This document shows, one piece after another, positions 33,061-41,796 of a stretch of 64,000 bases of DNA. The notes beneath the pieces were generated by a model. That model worked only from the letters and a program-made list of their open reading frames with translations, had not been told where the DNA came from and made no database searches. The position numbers and the translations under genes are program-made. The stretch's first letter is position 1. Every line of letters begins with the position of its first letter. Source of the stretch: Acidilobus sp. 7A (GTDB taxonomy: Archaea; Thermoproteota; Thermoprotei_A; Sulfolobales; Acidilobaceae); contig NZ_CP010515.1 in assembly GCF_003431325.1 (NCBI RefSeq), positions 186,001 to 250,000 of the forward strand, written 5' to 3'.

Positions 33061-34050
33061 CTAGCACTTTGACGATGCGAAGTATATGTCAAGAACGGCC
33101 CTCAGGTCCCTGAGCTCAAGCTCTGTCGGCATGGGGTTGTCCCTCCTCCTGCCGTCGACGTAGTCAGCGAAGGCCCTAACCTCCTCTGCTATCATGTCTT
33201 TCCTCGGAACCTCCACCCTCTGCCCGTTCACCACCAGGTCCCCGTGCCTTGCGAAGTACCTAAAGCCCCTGGACTCCATGAAAAGCCTAGAGCCCGGGTC
33301 CTCGTAGATTGACCCCCTGTCCCCGTAGACCTCTATTATCGGCACCCCCGGGGAGTCCTTGAAGGCCCAGCCGTACATGTAGACCCCCTTGGCGCCTGAC
33401 CTGAAGTTAAATATTGCAATGCCGACGTCCTCACCCTCCATGTCAACGGCCCCGCTGCGGTATACCGTTGAGCACACGGAGGAGTAGTCGCCCATTGCGT
33501 TAAGCATGACGTGAATCATGTGTATGCCCCCATCTATCACGGCCCCGCCGCCCATCTGCTCCCTGACCTTCCTCCAGCCCCTCGGCTGGTTGAAGTGTAT
33601 GTCCCTGACTATGGCCGTGTGGACCCTGCCTATTGACGGGAGGCGCCTGTAGAGCTCGTTGAAGGTCTCGTTGAAGTGGTAGTTCTCGGCAACCATGAAC
33701 TTGAGGCTGTGCTCCTCGGCGGCCTTAACTATGGCCTCCGCCTCCTCCATGCTCCTCGCTATGGGCTTCTCAAGCATCACGTGCTTCCCCGCGCTGAAGG
33801 CCTTTAACGCCATGGGCATGTGAGCGTCGTGGCTGACCACTAGGTCAACCGCGTCCACTCCCGAGGAGAGCACGTCGTCGTAGTTTGTGAAGTGGCCCGC
33901 CGCCCCAAACCTCTCAGCCAGGGCCCTGGCCTCCTGCTCTGAGGAGCTGAAGGTGTAGTACTCTATGTCAAGGCCCTCATCCCTCAGCCTTGACATAGCC
34001 GCCAGGTGAACTGTGCCGAAGCCCCTGCTCCCCACAACCGCTATCCTCAA
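33061..34050 (-). CDS. Gfo/Idh/MocA family oxidoreductase
   Basis: About 329 residues. IAVVGSRGFGTVHLAAMSRL is the Rossmann NAD(P) motif and HVMLEKPIARSMEEAEAIV carries the family EKP motif. VIDGGIHMIHVMLNAMGD has the DxGxHxxH catalytic region. Substrates are sugars, inositols or their derivatives. TTG 34050 gives the standard start just before RIAVVG; residues further upstream look non-coding. It follows a Dpp/Opp-type import operon on the same strand (50-nt gap), so it may process the imported compound. Confidence 0.87.
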   Translation of the reverse strand: MRIAVVGSRGFGTVHLAAMSRLRDEGLDIEYYTFSSSEQEARALAERFGAAGHFTNYDDVLSSGVDAVDLVVSHDAHMPMALKAFSAGKHVMLEKPIARSMEEAEAIVKAAEEHSLKFMVAENYHFNETFNELYRRLPSIGRVHTAIVRDIHFNQPRGWRKVREQMGGGAVIDGGIHMIHVMLNAMGDYSSVCSTVYRSGAVDMEGEDVGIAIFNFRSGAKGVYMYGWAFKDSPGVPIIEVYGDRGSIYEDPGSRLFMESRGFRYFARHGDLVVNGQRVEVPRKDMIAEEVRAFADYVDGRRRDNPMPTELELRDLRAVLDIYFASSKC

Positions 34051-34099
34051 AAGTGCTCGCCGAGTTAAGTAAGAGGGCTGCCGCATAAAAGTTTAGCAC

Positions 34100-35470
34100 T
34101 TACCTGCCTCCGAAGGAGGCCCTTTCTATGACGAAGCCCACCACCACGAACGGTATGCTGACGAAGACTATCATCAGGCCCGGGAACAGCAGCCACCACC
34201 ACCAGCCGTTCAGCGCCGCGTTGTAGTCGTAGGCAGCGTCAAGTATCCCTCCCCACGTCACTATGTTGGCAGGCGCCACACCTATGAAGGCCAAGGTCTG
34301 GACGAGAAGTATGGCGCCCGGTATGCCAAGCACTGTGTAGGCCACTATGAAGGGCACCAGCCTTGGAAGGAAGTGCGTGAAGAAGGTCCTGTAGGACGGT
34401 ATCCCCATCAGCCTGTCTGCCTCAACGAAGGTGTTAGTCCTTATGCTCTGGGCCGAGCTCCTGGCTATTATCGCGTAGCCGGGCCAGCTGAGGAAGGTTA
34501 TCAACAGGACCTCAGACATTATTGTCAGGCTGGACTTGAGCATGATGCCCAGCGTGACCAGGAACGGGAGCACGGGCAGCGCCAAGATCACGGTGCTGAA
34601 CCAGTTTAGCCCGGCGTCAGCCTTGCCGCCTAGGAAGCCCGCGAAGCCGCCAATGAAGACCCCTATTAGGACCCCCAGAAGCGACGTGACGACCCCTATC
34701 TCAAGGGCGTTGGGGAGCCCAAGCAGTATGCCCTGGAGTATGGGCCTGCCGTAGCTGTCGGTACCCATTAGGCCGTAGGCGTTGCCCAGGACCCTGACCT
34801 GGGCTGCATAGAACTTTGCAGGGCCTGAGGTCCCGATGAGAACTGTGACCGTGTAGGTCCCCTTCTCGGCGGGCCCTGCCGACTTCTCCGAGAAGTTGCT
34901 GAAGAGGGCTGTTGCCAACACTGACGTTGTCTGCAACGTTGGTACCTGGCCCGTCTTCTGAAGTATATAGGATAACAGGGCGCTGGTGACGTAGCTTAGG
35001 TCAAACGAGTATTTTGACACGGACGGGGTCTGCGAAAACGTTATCTGCGAGCCTGAGGGCTTCTTCCATAGGACCTGTATTGTCTGCATGGTGGTGTTTG
35101 CTGAGAACACGAAGACCACGTCCGTCGGGACCTTCTCAGAGCTCCAGTCAAAGCTGAACGTGAGCTCGTACTCATATATGTTGGAACTGCTGACGCTCCC
35201 GTACAACTTAACCTCCTTAGGGTTTAAGTAAAGCGACGGAGAGTACTGGGAGGGCTCCAGCGCGGCCATCCATGAGGGGGCCGCGTCCTCCGGATAGGTG
35301 TTCTCGTAGTACTGCGTGTTGTAAAGGTAGTTTGTCGACACGCTCTTGGGCCAGGTGCTCACGTAGACTGCAAGCCCAACAAAGAACAGTATGACTACGA
35401 TAGCCGCCAGGGCGCTCTTGCTCCTGAAGAGGTACTTCAGGTAGAACTTGTATGTGGTCTCCTCAGCCAT
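34100..35470 (-). CDS. ABC transporter permease (DppC/OppC type)
   Basis: 456 residues. An N-terminal TM (ALAAIVVILFFVGLAVYVST) is followed by an unusually long extracellular insert of about 190 residues with beta-like sequence. The binding-protein-dependent permease domain has the EAA loop in FVEADRLMGIPSYRTFFTHFLPRL. The insert is much longer than in bacterial DppC and is common in archaeal members. It couples with the DppB-type permease 10 nt upstream and the family-5 binding protein. No ATPase gene lies in the cluster. Confidence 0.88.
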   Translation of the reverse strand: MAEETTYKFYLKYLFRSKSALAAIVVILFFVGLAVYVSTWPKSVSTNYLYNTQYYENTYPEDAAPSWMAALEPSQYSPSLYLNPKEVKLYGSVSSSNIYEYELTFSFDWSSEKVPTDVVFVFSANTTMQTIQVLWKKPSGSQITFSQTPSVSKYSFDLSYVTSALLSYILQKTGQVPTLQTTSVLATALFSNFSEKSAGPAEKGTYTVTVLIGTSGPAKFYAAQVRVLGNAYGLMGTDSYGRPILQGILLGLPNALEIGVVTSLLGVLIGVFIGGFAGFLGGKADAGLNWFSTVILALPVLPFLVTLGIMLKSSLTIMSEVLLITFLSWPGYAIIARSSAQSIRTNTFVEADRLMGIPSYRTFFTHFLPRLVPFIVAYTVLGIPGAILLVQTLAFIGVAPANIVTWGGILDAAYDYNAALNGWWWWLLFPGLMIVFVSIPFVVVGFVIERASFGGR

Positions 35471-35480
35471 GGTTCATCAC

Positions 35481-36554
35481 TCACCCTTGTCCAGCCCTAA
35501 TCCTTGGGTCCAGGGCTCCCTTTATTATCTCGTTGAGGAACAGCGCTATTACCAGCACCAAGGTCAGCACGTAGGTTACGGCCATAACGGTCGCCTCGTC
35601 CTCCGCCATGACGGCCTCGTAGGTTAGTAGGCCAACGCCAGGCCACACGAAGACTATCTCCGTCGTGAGGCCGCCGCCGAATGAGAAGGCCAGCCAGAGC
35701 ATGGCCTGTGTGGCTATTGACGGCGAGGCGGTCTTAAGTATGTGGCCGAACACTATCCTGTTCTCAGGCAGCCCCCTGGCCTTAGCTGTGAGCACGAAGT
35801 CCTCCTTCGTGGTGGCCAGCGCCAGGCTCCTGACTATGTAGGCGAAGCCCCCGAAGTTAACTATGAAGAACGCTAGCAGGGGCAGCACCATGTGGTCCAG
35901 CAGGCTGGCCACGTACTCCAGCGGCTCCTTGGAGAAGGTAAGCCCCACGCTCACTATGCCGCCCGGCGGGAACCAGTGCATGCCGTAGGCGAGCCCGGCT
36001 ATGAGGAGGAATCCTATCCACCAGGTCGGCAGGCTCTGGTGAATTACGCCTATCACCGGTATAGCCTTGTCATACGCTGAGCCCTGATACCTTGCTGCAA
36101 GCACTCCCAGTATGACGCCAACTATGACTACTATCACTGTGGCTGTTGTGAACAGCAGTATGGTCCTTGGCAGCGCCACAGCTATTATCTGAGCTATGTT
36201 ATTAGAAGTCGTATAGCCTGAGTAGCTGACGCCTGGTGGGGTCACGCCGAAGTGGAACATCAGCAGGTTCTTCATCTGAAGCGCCAGCTTTACAATGAAG
36301 GGCTGGTTAAGCCCGTAGGCCGCCGCAAGCGACTCCTCGTACTTCTCCACCTCCAGGTTTATCTGAGTCATGTTTAGGGTCCCCTGGTGGTGTCTTATAA
36401 GCTGAGTCTTGAGCTGCAGGCCGGCGTACTGCACGTAGTCCTTGTAAAGCTTCTGTACCGCAGGGTAGGTGAAGCCGTAAAGTATAAGCATTGCTGCAAA
36501 GAGCACAGTAATGTATATAACTGCGCTCTTTGCCAAAAAAGCCTTATATCCCAT
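35481..36554 (-). CDS. ABC transporter permease (DppB/OppB type)
   Basis: 357 residues with about six TM helices. The N-terminal part (VIYITVLFAAMLILYGFTYP) plus an extracellular loop of ~90 residues precedes the permease domain. The EAA motif is FVLTAKARGLPENRIVFGHILK. It forms the channel with the DppC-type permease. Between the binding-protein gene (24-nt gap) and dppC, it is clearly co-transcribed. Confidence 0.88.
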   Translation of the reverse strand: MGYKAFLAKSAVIYITVLFAAMLILYGFTYPAVQKLYKDYVQYAGLQLKTQLIRHHQGTLNMTQINLEVEKYEESLAAAYGLNQPFIVKLALQMKNLLMFHFGVTPPGVSYSGYTTSNNIAQIIAVALPRTILLFTTATVIVVIVGVILGVLAARYQGSAYDKAIPVIGVIHQSLPTWWIGFLLIAGLAYGMHWFPPGGIVSVGLTFSKEPLEYVASLLDHMVLPLLAFFIVNFGGFAYIVRSLALATTKEDFVLTAKARGLPENRIVFGHILKTASPSIATQAMLWLAFSFGGGLTTEIVFVWPGVGLLTYEAVMAEDEATVMAVTYVLTLVLVIALFLNEIIKGALDPRIRAGQG

Positions 36555-36578
36555 TAGGCGATGTCACCCCCTGGCCCC

Positions 36579-39317
36579 TCACTTCCTCCGGGCCAGGAGG
36601 GCGACCACAGCTATTATAACTATTACTATCACGACTATACCCACTATCAGTGTAGTTGACACTGTTGGGGCAGGCTTTGTTGATGTTGTTGTGGATGGTG
36701 TTGTGGTGACCGGGGTTGTGGTTGTGGACGTTGTGGTGGTTGTGAATGTTGTGGTTGTGGACGTTGTGGTGGTGACTGTTGTAGTTGTGGTTGTAGTAGT
36801 TGATGTTGACGTTGTAGTTGTGGTTGTAGTTGGCGTGTAGACGGTTATTGGCACCTTAGTTGGGTTCATTAGTATGTTGTTGGGCGTGTAGGCCCAGAGC
36901 ACGAGGTTGTAGCTTCCAGGCGTCAGAGTGCTTGGCACAGTTATGGTGGCAGTGCCGTTGGTACCGCTGGTCACGTTCTCCTGCGCAACTACAGCGCCCT
37001 CAGGGGTGACGAACTGGGCTATAACGAAGACGCCAGACTGCGGCGTAGTCTGGCTGGTGCCGTCAGGCGTACCATAGACTGTTGCGCTTATAGTGCCTCC
37101 AATTGGCACCGCGCCCATCAGCGGCAGGCTAACGTGTATGCTATATATCATTGGCGTTGAGAGCAGCGCGCTTGGCACCGGGACGTTGAAGTATGGGTTC
37201 CTTACCAGCTTGGCGTACTGGCCGGGCTGGTAGGCAACCAGCATATATGGACCCTCGCCTATCACAGCGTTGCCGTAGGTGTTGATGTAGTTGATAGCGT
37301 CCGTGTAGGCTTCATGGGCGAAGGTAGTGTTTACCAGGGGCACGCCGCTGAGCTGTTGGACCTCCAGCAGGCCCTCAGGTATGTAGCCCGTCGAGTTATC
37401 CTGCTCGAGGTAGCTGAGCACGTGGCTGATATCCGTTGGGTTCACCAGGTTGAGCCAGTCAATTCCCTTGCTGGTGGCCGTGTCCGAGCTCCATGCGGCC
37501 TCGCCGTTGGCAACCACCTGGGACATCGCCGTGTAGAGGGGCCACGGCATCATGCCGCCTCCGGGCTCAGCGAAGCCAAGCGGCAGGAAGTCACCTATTG
37601 TGATTAGCGCTGCATAAGCAGGGTTGAACCACCAGGCCGTGCTCCAGATCTCTATTGACGTGCTGTTGATCACCTGGAAGCCAACTATCTGCTGCAGGCT
37701 GGGGCTGTAGACGGATGATGCATAGGTGTCGAATATTGGGCTGCTGCTCGAGAGGCTCACGTTAGCGGCTATGAGGTACTGCTCTATGATGTCAGCCAGG
37801 CTTATGGGCTGGCCGTCAACGAACCTGTCGTACTGCATCAGGGGCGCGAAGTTAACTATCACTGCCACCTTCGCGTAGGTGCCCGAGGGCACGTGGACCA
37901 CCTGCATGCTGGTGGCGTTGTACATAAGGGCTGACGTGGGCACAGGTACGGTCGCGTTCACGCTGAGGTTAACAAGCTTGTAGGTAATGCCAGCTGGCAC
38001 TGGGAAGGCGTTGCCAGGTACGTAGTACGTTATTGGCAGGAAGACGCCAGCTGCCGTGGCCACGCTGTAGGAGTCTGTCCACCCTGCCACGGGGTTCATT
38101 GAGCCCATGGCCAGGTGCCTAACTCCTATGGTCAGCGTCCCGGACGGCGTCCTAGCGTTGAGGAAGCTGAACGGAGTCATCAGCCCCTCCACGTAGTTCG
38201 GCACCAGGCCCGTTACCATGTTGCTGTTGACAAATATCGGTATGAGGCTCATGCCCAGGCCTATCCTTATAGCTGATATAATGCCGTAGTAAGTCATAGT
38301 GTTGACGTACTCATAGTACTGCTGCTCCGTTGAGAATTGGCTCTCCGCAAGCCTTAGGCTCAGGTTGTCAATTATGTTAAGCTCCTGGGTCAGCTTGGGC
38401 TCCTGTATGTTGGTCGTGTTGACCCCGATGCCCCAGGCCGTGCCGTAGGCGTCGCTGGCCGGCAGGTAGCCGAAAGCTGCCCCGTAGAACTCACCGGGCA
38501 GGCTCCAGTCGTAGTACCCGTAGGTGCCTCCCCAGGCCTCTATGAGCACGTTCCAGTCGGTCTCGTTAGGCACCATGCTGTATATGTCGGTTATCTCCTT
38601 CTGCAGGTTGCCAGTCACCTCGTAGACCTGGAAGCCGAGGTCCTCGAGCTGCTTTATCAGGAACGTGGCGTAGATGTACCTGACGGTAGTGTCGGTCCTG
38701 ACGAATACGTATATGACCACGGGCTGGCCGTTGGGGTAGTACCACTGGCCGTTCTTATAGACGTAGCCGTGGGCCGTCAGGGTCTTGTATATAGTCTCAT
38801 TGGCGTATGAGGGGTCGTAGGTTATGTTCGCGAACCTGTCTGTGACGTTTGAGGTAGTGAGCATCTCGTACTCCCCGCCGTAGACTGATATGGTGGGTAT
38901 CCCGTAGCCGCCGAGCACGTCGTTAACGAAGTAGCTCCTGTCGACTACGTAGTTCAGCGCGAACCTGACGCTCTGGTAGTAGAACGGGTTGAGGACCTCC
39001 TGGCCGCTCGGGTTCTCTATGTACTCTACTGGGTTCAGGAGCACGTCGTAGAACGTCGAAGGCATCTCATAGGCCACAGCGCCGGAGGGCAGCGAGCTTA
39101 TCTTGTAGGGCGGCAATGCGTAGTCGTAGAAAGCTATGTAGCCGTGGCTGAAGTCCGCTATGCCCTGCGTGTCGGAGCCCACGTAGCTCTTCAGGGTTAT
39201 AGATGAGACGGGCTGGCCCGTCGCCTGCGCCCTGACAACTCCAAGGGGCAGGAGGACGGCCAGGCCGAAGACTAGGAACAGCGAGGCAACTAAAAGGACC
39301 TTCAACGCGTGCCGCAT
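36579..39317 (-). CDS. Family 5 extracellular solute-binding protein, membrane-anchored
   Basis: 912 residues. A signal peptide (HALKVLLVASLFLVFGLAVL) is followed by the large peptide/nickel-type binding lobes. Then comes an Ig-like region (GGTISATVYGTPDGTSQTT...LVLWAYTPNN), a Thr/Ser linker of ~60 residues from simple ACN repeats, and a C-terminal TM with RRK (TLIVGIVVIVIVIIAVVALL). Anchored, glycosylated binding proteins of this kind are typical of crenarchaea. The ligand may be oligopeptides or oligosaccharides. The TATA box is at 39353-39362. Confidence 0.9.
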   Translation of the reverse strand: MRHALKVLLVASLFLVFGLAVLLPLGVVRAQATGQPVSSITLKSYVGSDTQGIADFSHGYIAFYDYALPPYKISSLPSGAVAYEMPSTFYDVLLNPVEYIENPSGQEVLNPFYYQSVRFALNYVVDRSYFVNDVLGGYGIPTISVYGGEYEMLTTSNVTDRFANITYDPSYANETIYKTLTAHGYVYKNGQWYYPNGQPVVIYVFVRTDTTVRYIYATFLIKQLEDLGFQVYEVTGNLQKEITDIYSMVPNETDWNVLIEAWGGTYGYYDWSLPGEFYGAAFGYLPASDAYGTAWGIGVNTTNIQEPKLTQELNIIDNLSLRLAESQFSTEQQYYEYVNTMTYYGIISAIRIGLGMSLIPIFVNSNMVTGLVPNYVEGLMTPFSFLNARTPSGTLTIGVRHLAMGSMNPVAGWTDSYSVATAAGVFLPITYYVPGNAFPVPAGITYKLVNLSVNATVPVPTSALMYNATSMQVVHVPSGTYAKVAVIVNFAPLMQYDRFVDGQPISLADIIEQYLIAANVSLSSSSPIFDTYASSVYSPSLQQIVGFQVINSTSIEIWSTAWWFNPAYAALITIGDFLPLGFAEPGGGMMPWPLYTAMSQVVANGEAAWSSDTATSKGIDWLNLVNPTDISHVLSYLEQDNSTGYIPEGLLEVQQLSGVPLVNTTFAHEAYTDAINYINTYGNAVIGEGPYMLVAYQPGQYAKLVRNPYFNVPVPSALLSTPMIYSIHVSLPLMGAVPIGGTISATVYGTPDGTSQTTPQSGVFVIAQFVTPEGAVVAQENVTSGTNGTATITVPSTLTPGSYNLVLWAYTPNNILMNPTKVPITVYTPTTTTTTTSTSTTTTTTTTVTTTTSTTTTFTTTTTSTTTTPVTTTPSTTTSTKPAPTVSTTLIVGIVVIVIVIIAVVALLARRK

Positions 39318-39352
39318 ACTACCACGCTAGCTACTTCTGGAGGCCGCGAGGG

Positions 39353-39362
39353 GATTTATTTG
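39353..39362 (-). promoter_or_regulatory. TATA box of solute-binding-protein operon
   Basis: Minus strand GCAAATAAATCC, about 36-45 nt before ATG 39317. Next to it are two GCTAGC-type inverted pieces (CTAGCTACTT and TGCTAGCTTT) of unclear meaning. The ~100 bp further upstream (39363-39460) is AT-rich with no gene. Confidence 0.5.
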
Positions 39363-39460
39363 CTAGCTTTTGTGAAGACTATGCACTACCTATTAACTTA
39401 TCATATAATCAACCAAAACGTCATATAACTTTAAGTAATGCTAGCTCTTTGTAATTATTT

Positions 39461-39761
39461 GTCTGTAACCTTTTTACGTAACTGCTCGTTATTTTAATCG
39501 CTTCTAATCTTTAACGCTATTAAGCAGGCTGAGGCTGTATGACTAATCAATTTTATGAGCTTTTATGCTAACATTAGATCGGAGGCGCCACCGTGAAGTC
39601 GATGAGCAGTCGCGAGGTGGAGGAGGCGCCCTGTGAAGCTCCCGCGTCGTGGCTGGGAGCTGTGCTCCCTAACCTAGGCGCGGGGAGGGGTGAGGAGTGA
39701 TGAGGCCGAGCGGCTAATAGTCGCGAGAGGCGACTATTAGTCACAATGAAGGCCGAACTCT
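39461..39761 (+). repeat. Dispersed structured repeat, long copy (possible ncRNA or non-autonomous element)
   Basis: About 300 bp, repeated as a ~230-bp form at 57392-57621. The left half is AT-rich with promoter-like boxes (CAATTTTATGAGC, TTTTATGCTAA). The right half is GC-rich and structured: GGGAGC-TGT-GCTCCC hairpin (39655-39669), CCTAGG, and an 11-bp perfect hairpin CTAATAGTCGC...GCGACTATTAG near 39714-39740. The long copy differs by a ~42-bp insert flanked by GAGGCGCC-N2/3-GTGAAG repeats and by the extra hairpin arm. A tail GGCGCGGGGAGGGGTGAGG faintly resembles the right end of IS200/605 elements. It fills most of the 560-bp gap before the next gene. Confidence 0.7.
39593..39700 (+). 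CDS. Small ORF in dispersed repeat (35 aa), possible microprotein
   Basis: GTG 39593 follows GGAGG (39581-39585) by 7 nt and a TATA-like box. The product is 35 residues ending SWLGAVLPNLGAGRGEE. The repeat copy at 57516-57581 encodes 21 residues ending SWPGAVLPNLGAGGEEE, with the same start, stop and frame despite a 42-nt length difference. Frame conservation supports translation, but at this length chance or shared RNA structure could explain it. It could also be the tail of a lost tnpB. Confidence 0.35.
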   Translation: MKSMSSREVEEAPCEAPASWLGAVLPNLGAGRGEE

Positions 39762-39877
39762 CACAGCCACGCGCATAAGGGCAAAAATCAACCTGTCACG
39801 CGCTCCAGCGCTCACCGGAGCCTCTTTTAAGCCTTACGGGCAGGCATTAGCTAGGCGCCTGCAGCCAGGCGACGGCC

Positions 39878-40867
39878 TTGAAGGTGCTAGTGATAGCCAG
39901 CGGAGGCGGCCACACGGGCCACGCAGTTGCGCTTGCCGAGAGGCTGGTTGAGCTTGGGGCCCAGGTTGACTTTGTCGTCCCCAGGGGCGACGGGTGGAGC
40001 GAGGGGCAGGTCTCAGCCCTGGGCAGGGTAGTGGCGAGGACCCCTAAGTTCCTCGACCCAGGGGAGGGCCCCTGGCTCGGCGTCCTGAGGGCCCCCTCAG
40101 CCCTCCTGAGGGCCTTAGCTGAGGTCCCAGGGGGCTATGATGTTGCCGTGGCCAGCGGGAGCAGCCACAGCATAGCAGCGGGCGCGGCGGCGAGGCTTAA
40201 GGGGGCCTCCCTCGTGACCCTTGAGGCCACGGAGAGGTTCCTGGAGCCAAGCAGGGCCGTGAAGGTGCTGTCCCCAATTTCAAGGCTTGTTGCCCTCCAG
40301 TGGGAGGAGCAGAGGGCATTCTCCCGCAGGGGGGTCGTGGTGGGCCCCCTCCTCGGCAAAGTCCACTACAGGGTGAGGGACGAGGGGTACGTGCTCGTCA
40401 CGGCTGGCAGCTACGGCTACAGGAGGCTCTTCGACGCCGCCTCCTCCTCAGCCCTGAGGGGCAGGCTTGTCATACAGACTGGCAGGGTCGACCCAGGCCC
40501 CTACAGGGGCGCGGGGGTTAAGGCCTTCAGCTTCGACCCAAACCTTGAGGACTTGATAGCCGGCGCCTCCGCCGTAGTTACGCACTTCGGCAGGACGGCC
40601 GTTGAGGCGGCCTGCAAGTACGGGAAGCCCACTGTGCTGGCACCCAACACCGAGTGGGTCTGGATGAGGGACCCGAAGAGGATGAGGGAGGCTGAGATGA
40701 TGGCAAAGAGGATAGGGGCGGTCCTCCTGCCCCCTGAGGACGTCACCCCCGATGGCGTGGAGAGGGCCGTGGAGGAGGCCATTAACAGGCCGCCGGCCAG
40801 CTGCGAGGACGGCTCCATAAGGCTAGCCCAGATAATAACCTCCTGGGCCAATGAGGGGAGGGCGTGA
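39878..40867 (+). CDS. Alg14/Alg13-like (Agl24/MurG-type) glycosyltransferase
   Basis: 329 residues from TTG 39878. The N-terminal LVIASGGGHTGHAVALAERL matches the GGxxGH motif of Alg14/MurG, and the C-terminal half (SAVVTHFGRTAVEAACKYGKPTVLAPN) the donor-binding Alg13/GT28 part. In eukaryotes Alg13 and Alg14 are separate; in Sulfolobus the related Agl24 adds the second GlcNAc to dolichol-PP-GlcNAc. A DPAGT1/AglH-like enzyme in the same region (44266-45276) supports a role in N-glycan assembly. The next gene overlaps closely, so they form an operon. Confidence 0.8.
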   Translation: MKVLVIASGGGHTGHAVALAERLVELGAQVDFVVPRGDGWSEGQVSALGRVVARTPKFLDPGEGPWLGVLRAPSALLRALAEVPGGYDVAVASGSSHSIAAGAAARLKGASLVTLEATERFLEPSRAVKVLSPISRLVALQWEEQRAFSRRGVVVGPLLGKVHYRVRDEGYVLVTAGSYGYRRLFDAASSSALRGRLVIQTGRVDPGPYRGAGVKAFSFDPNLEDLIAGASAVVTHFGRTAVEAACKYGKPTVLAPNTEWVWMRDPKRMREAEMMAKRIGAVLLPPEDVTPDGVERAVEEAINRPPASCEDGSIRLAQIITSWANEGRA

Positions 40868-40869
40868 GC

Positions 40870-41796
40870 ATGCTCTTCATAGTGACGGGCGGGGCCGGGT
40901 TCATAGGGGGCAGGCTGGTTGACCTGCTCCTCAGCGAAGGCCACTCTGTGATAGTTGTTGACGACCTGTCGACCGGGAGGGCAGAGAACGTGCCCCCTGG
41001 TGCCAGGCTCATCGTTGGCGACGTCAGCGATATAGACGTCATGAACAGGGCTGAGACCATGGCCAAGGGAGAGGAGGTCGCCATAGCCCACCTGGCGGCG
41101 GTATCCGGCGTCGTTGAGGCCAGGGACAACCCGGTCAGGGCCGTGAGGGCAAACGTGCTGGGCACCGAGGTCGTCCTGGAGGCTGCTAGGAGGCTCGACG
41201 CTCACGTCGCCATAGCCAGCAGCGCCGCGGTCTACGGCGACGTTGAGAGGGTGCCAGTGAGCGAGGACGCGCCGCTGAGGCCGAGCAGCCTCTACGGCCT
41301 CACCAAGGTGATCTCTGAGCAGCTGGCCCAGCAGGCCTACAGGGACTACGGCGTCAGGTCTGCCCACCTCAGGCTCTTCAACGTCTACGGGCCGAGGATG
41401 AGGAGGGGGCCCTACGCCAGCGTAATCTATAACTTCATAGAGGCCGCCCTCAGGGGCCTCAGGCCAGTCATATACGGCGACGGCAGGAGCACCAGGGACT
41501 TCGTCTTCGTTGACGACGTCGCGAGGGCCTTTGAGCTAGCTTCAGCCAGGAAGGCCACGGGCCCCATCAACATAGGCACCGGGAGGGAGGTCAGCGTCCT
41601 TGAGCTCCTTAACGCTGTAGCCTCGCTGGCCAGGGTCAAGATAGTCCCTGAGTTCAGGGAGCCGAGGCCCGGGGACATAAGGAGGAGCTGCGCTGACATA
41701 AGCAGGGCCAGGGAGGTCCTGGGCTGGGAGCCAAGGGTCAGCCTTGAGGAGGGCCTGAGGCTAACAATAGAGTACATGAAGGGCTCAGGACCTTGA
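40870..41796 (+). CDS. NAD-dependent nucleotide-sugar epimerase/dehydratase (GalE-like)
   Basis: 308 residues. FIVTGGAGFIGGRLVDLL is the NAD-binding Rossmann motif, and SSAAVYGDVERV with SLYGLTKVISEQL is the SDR Ser and YxxxK catalytic set. RPVIYGDGRSTRDFVFVDDVA is typical of UDP-glucose 4-epimerases. It likely makes UDP-Gal or UDP-GalNAc-type donors for surface glycans. ATG 40870 is preferred over GTG 40864 because GAGGGGAGGG ends 7 nt upstream. Confidence 0.9.
   Translation: MLFIVTGGAGFIGGRLVDLLLSEGHSVIVVDDLSTGRAENVPPGARLIVGDVSDIDVMNRAETMAKGEEVAIAHLAAVSGVVEARDNPVRAVRANVLGTEVVLEAARRLDAHVAIASSAAVYGDVERVPVSEDAPLRPSSLYGLTKVISEQLAQQAYRDYGVRSAHLRLFNVYGPRMRRGPYASVIYNFIEAALRGLRPVIYGDGRSTRDFVFVDDVARAFELASARKATGPINIGTGREVSVLELLNAVASLARVKIVPEFREPRPGDIRRSCADISRAREVLGWEPRVSLEEGLRLTIEYMKGSGP

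Noticed and set aside
36511-36840. Val-rich frame and apparent tandem repeats, CRISPR-like at first sight
   Set aside because: The repeats are ACN/GTN runs that code for the Thr/Ser linker of the binding protein on the minus strand; units are too short and irregular for CRISPR, and no cas gene is near.
39692-39762. C/D box sRNA (GTGATGA and ATGAAGG boxes) at the end of the repeat
   Set aside because: A C-like box is present but convincing D/D' boxes (CTGA) at proper spacing are not seen in either copy.
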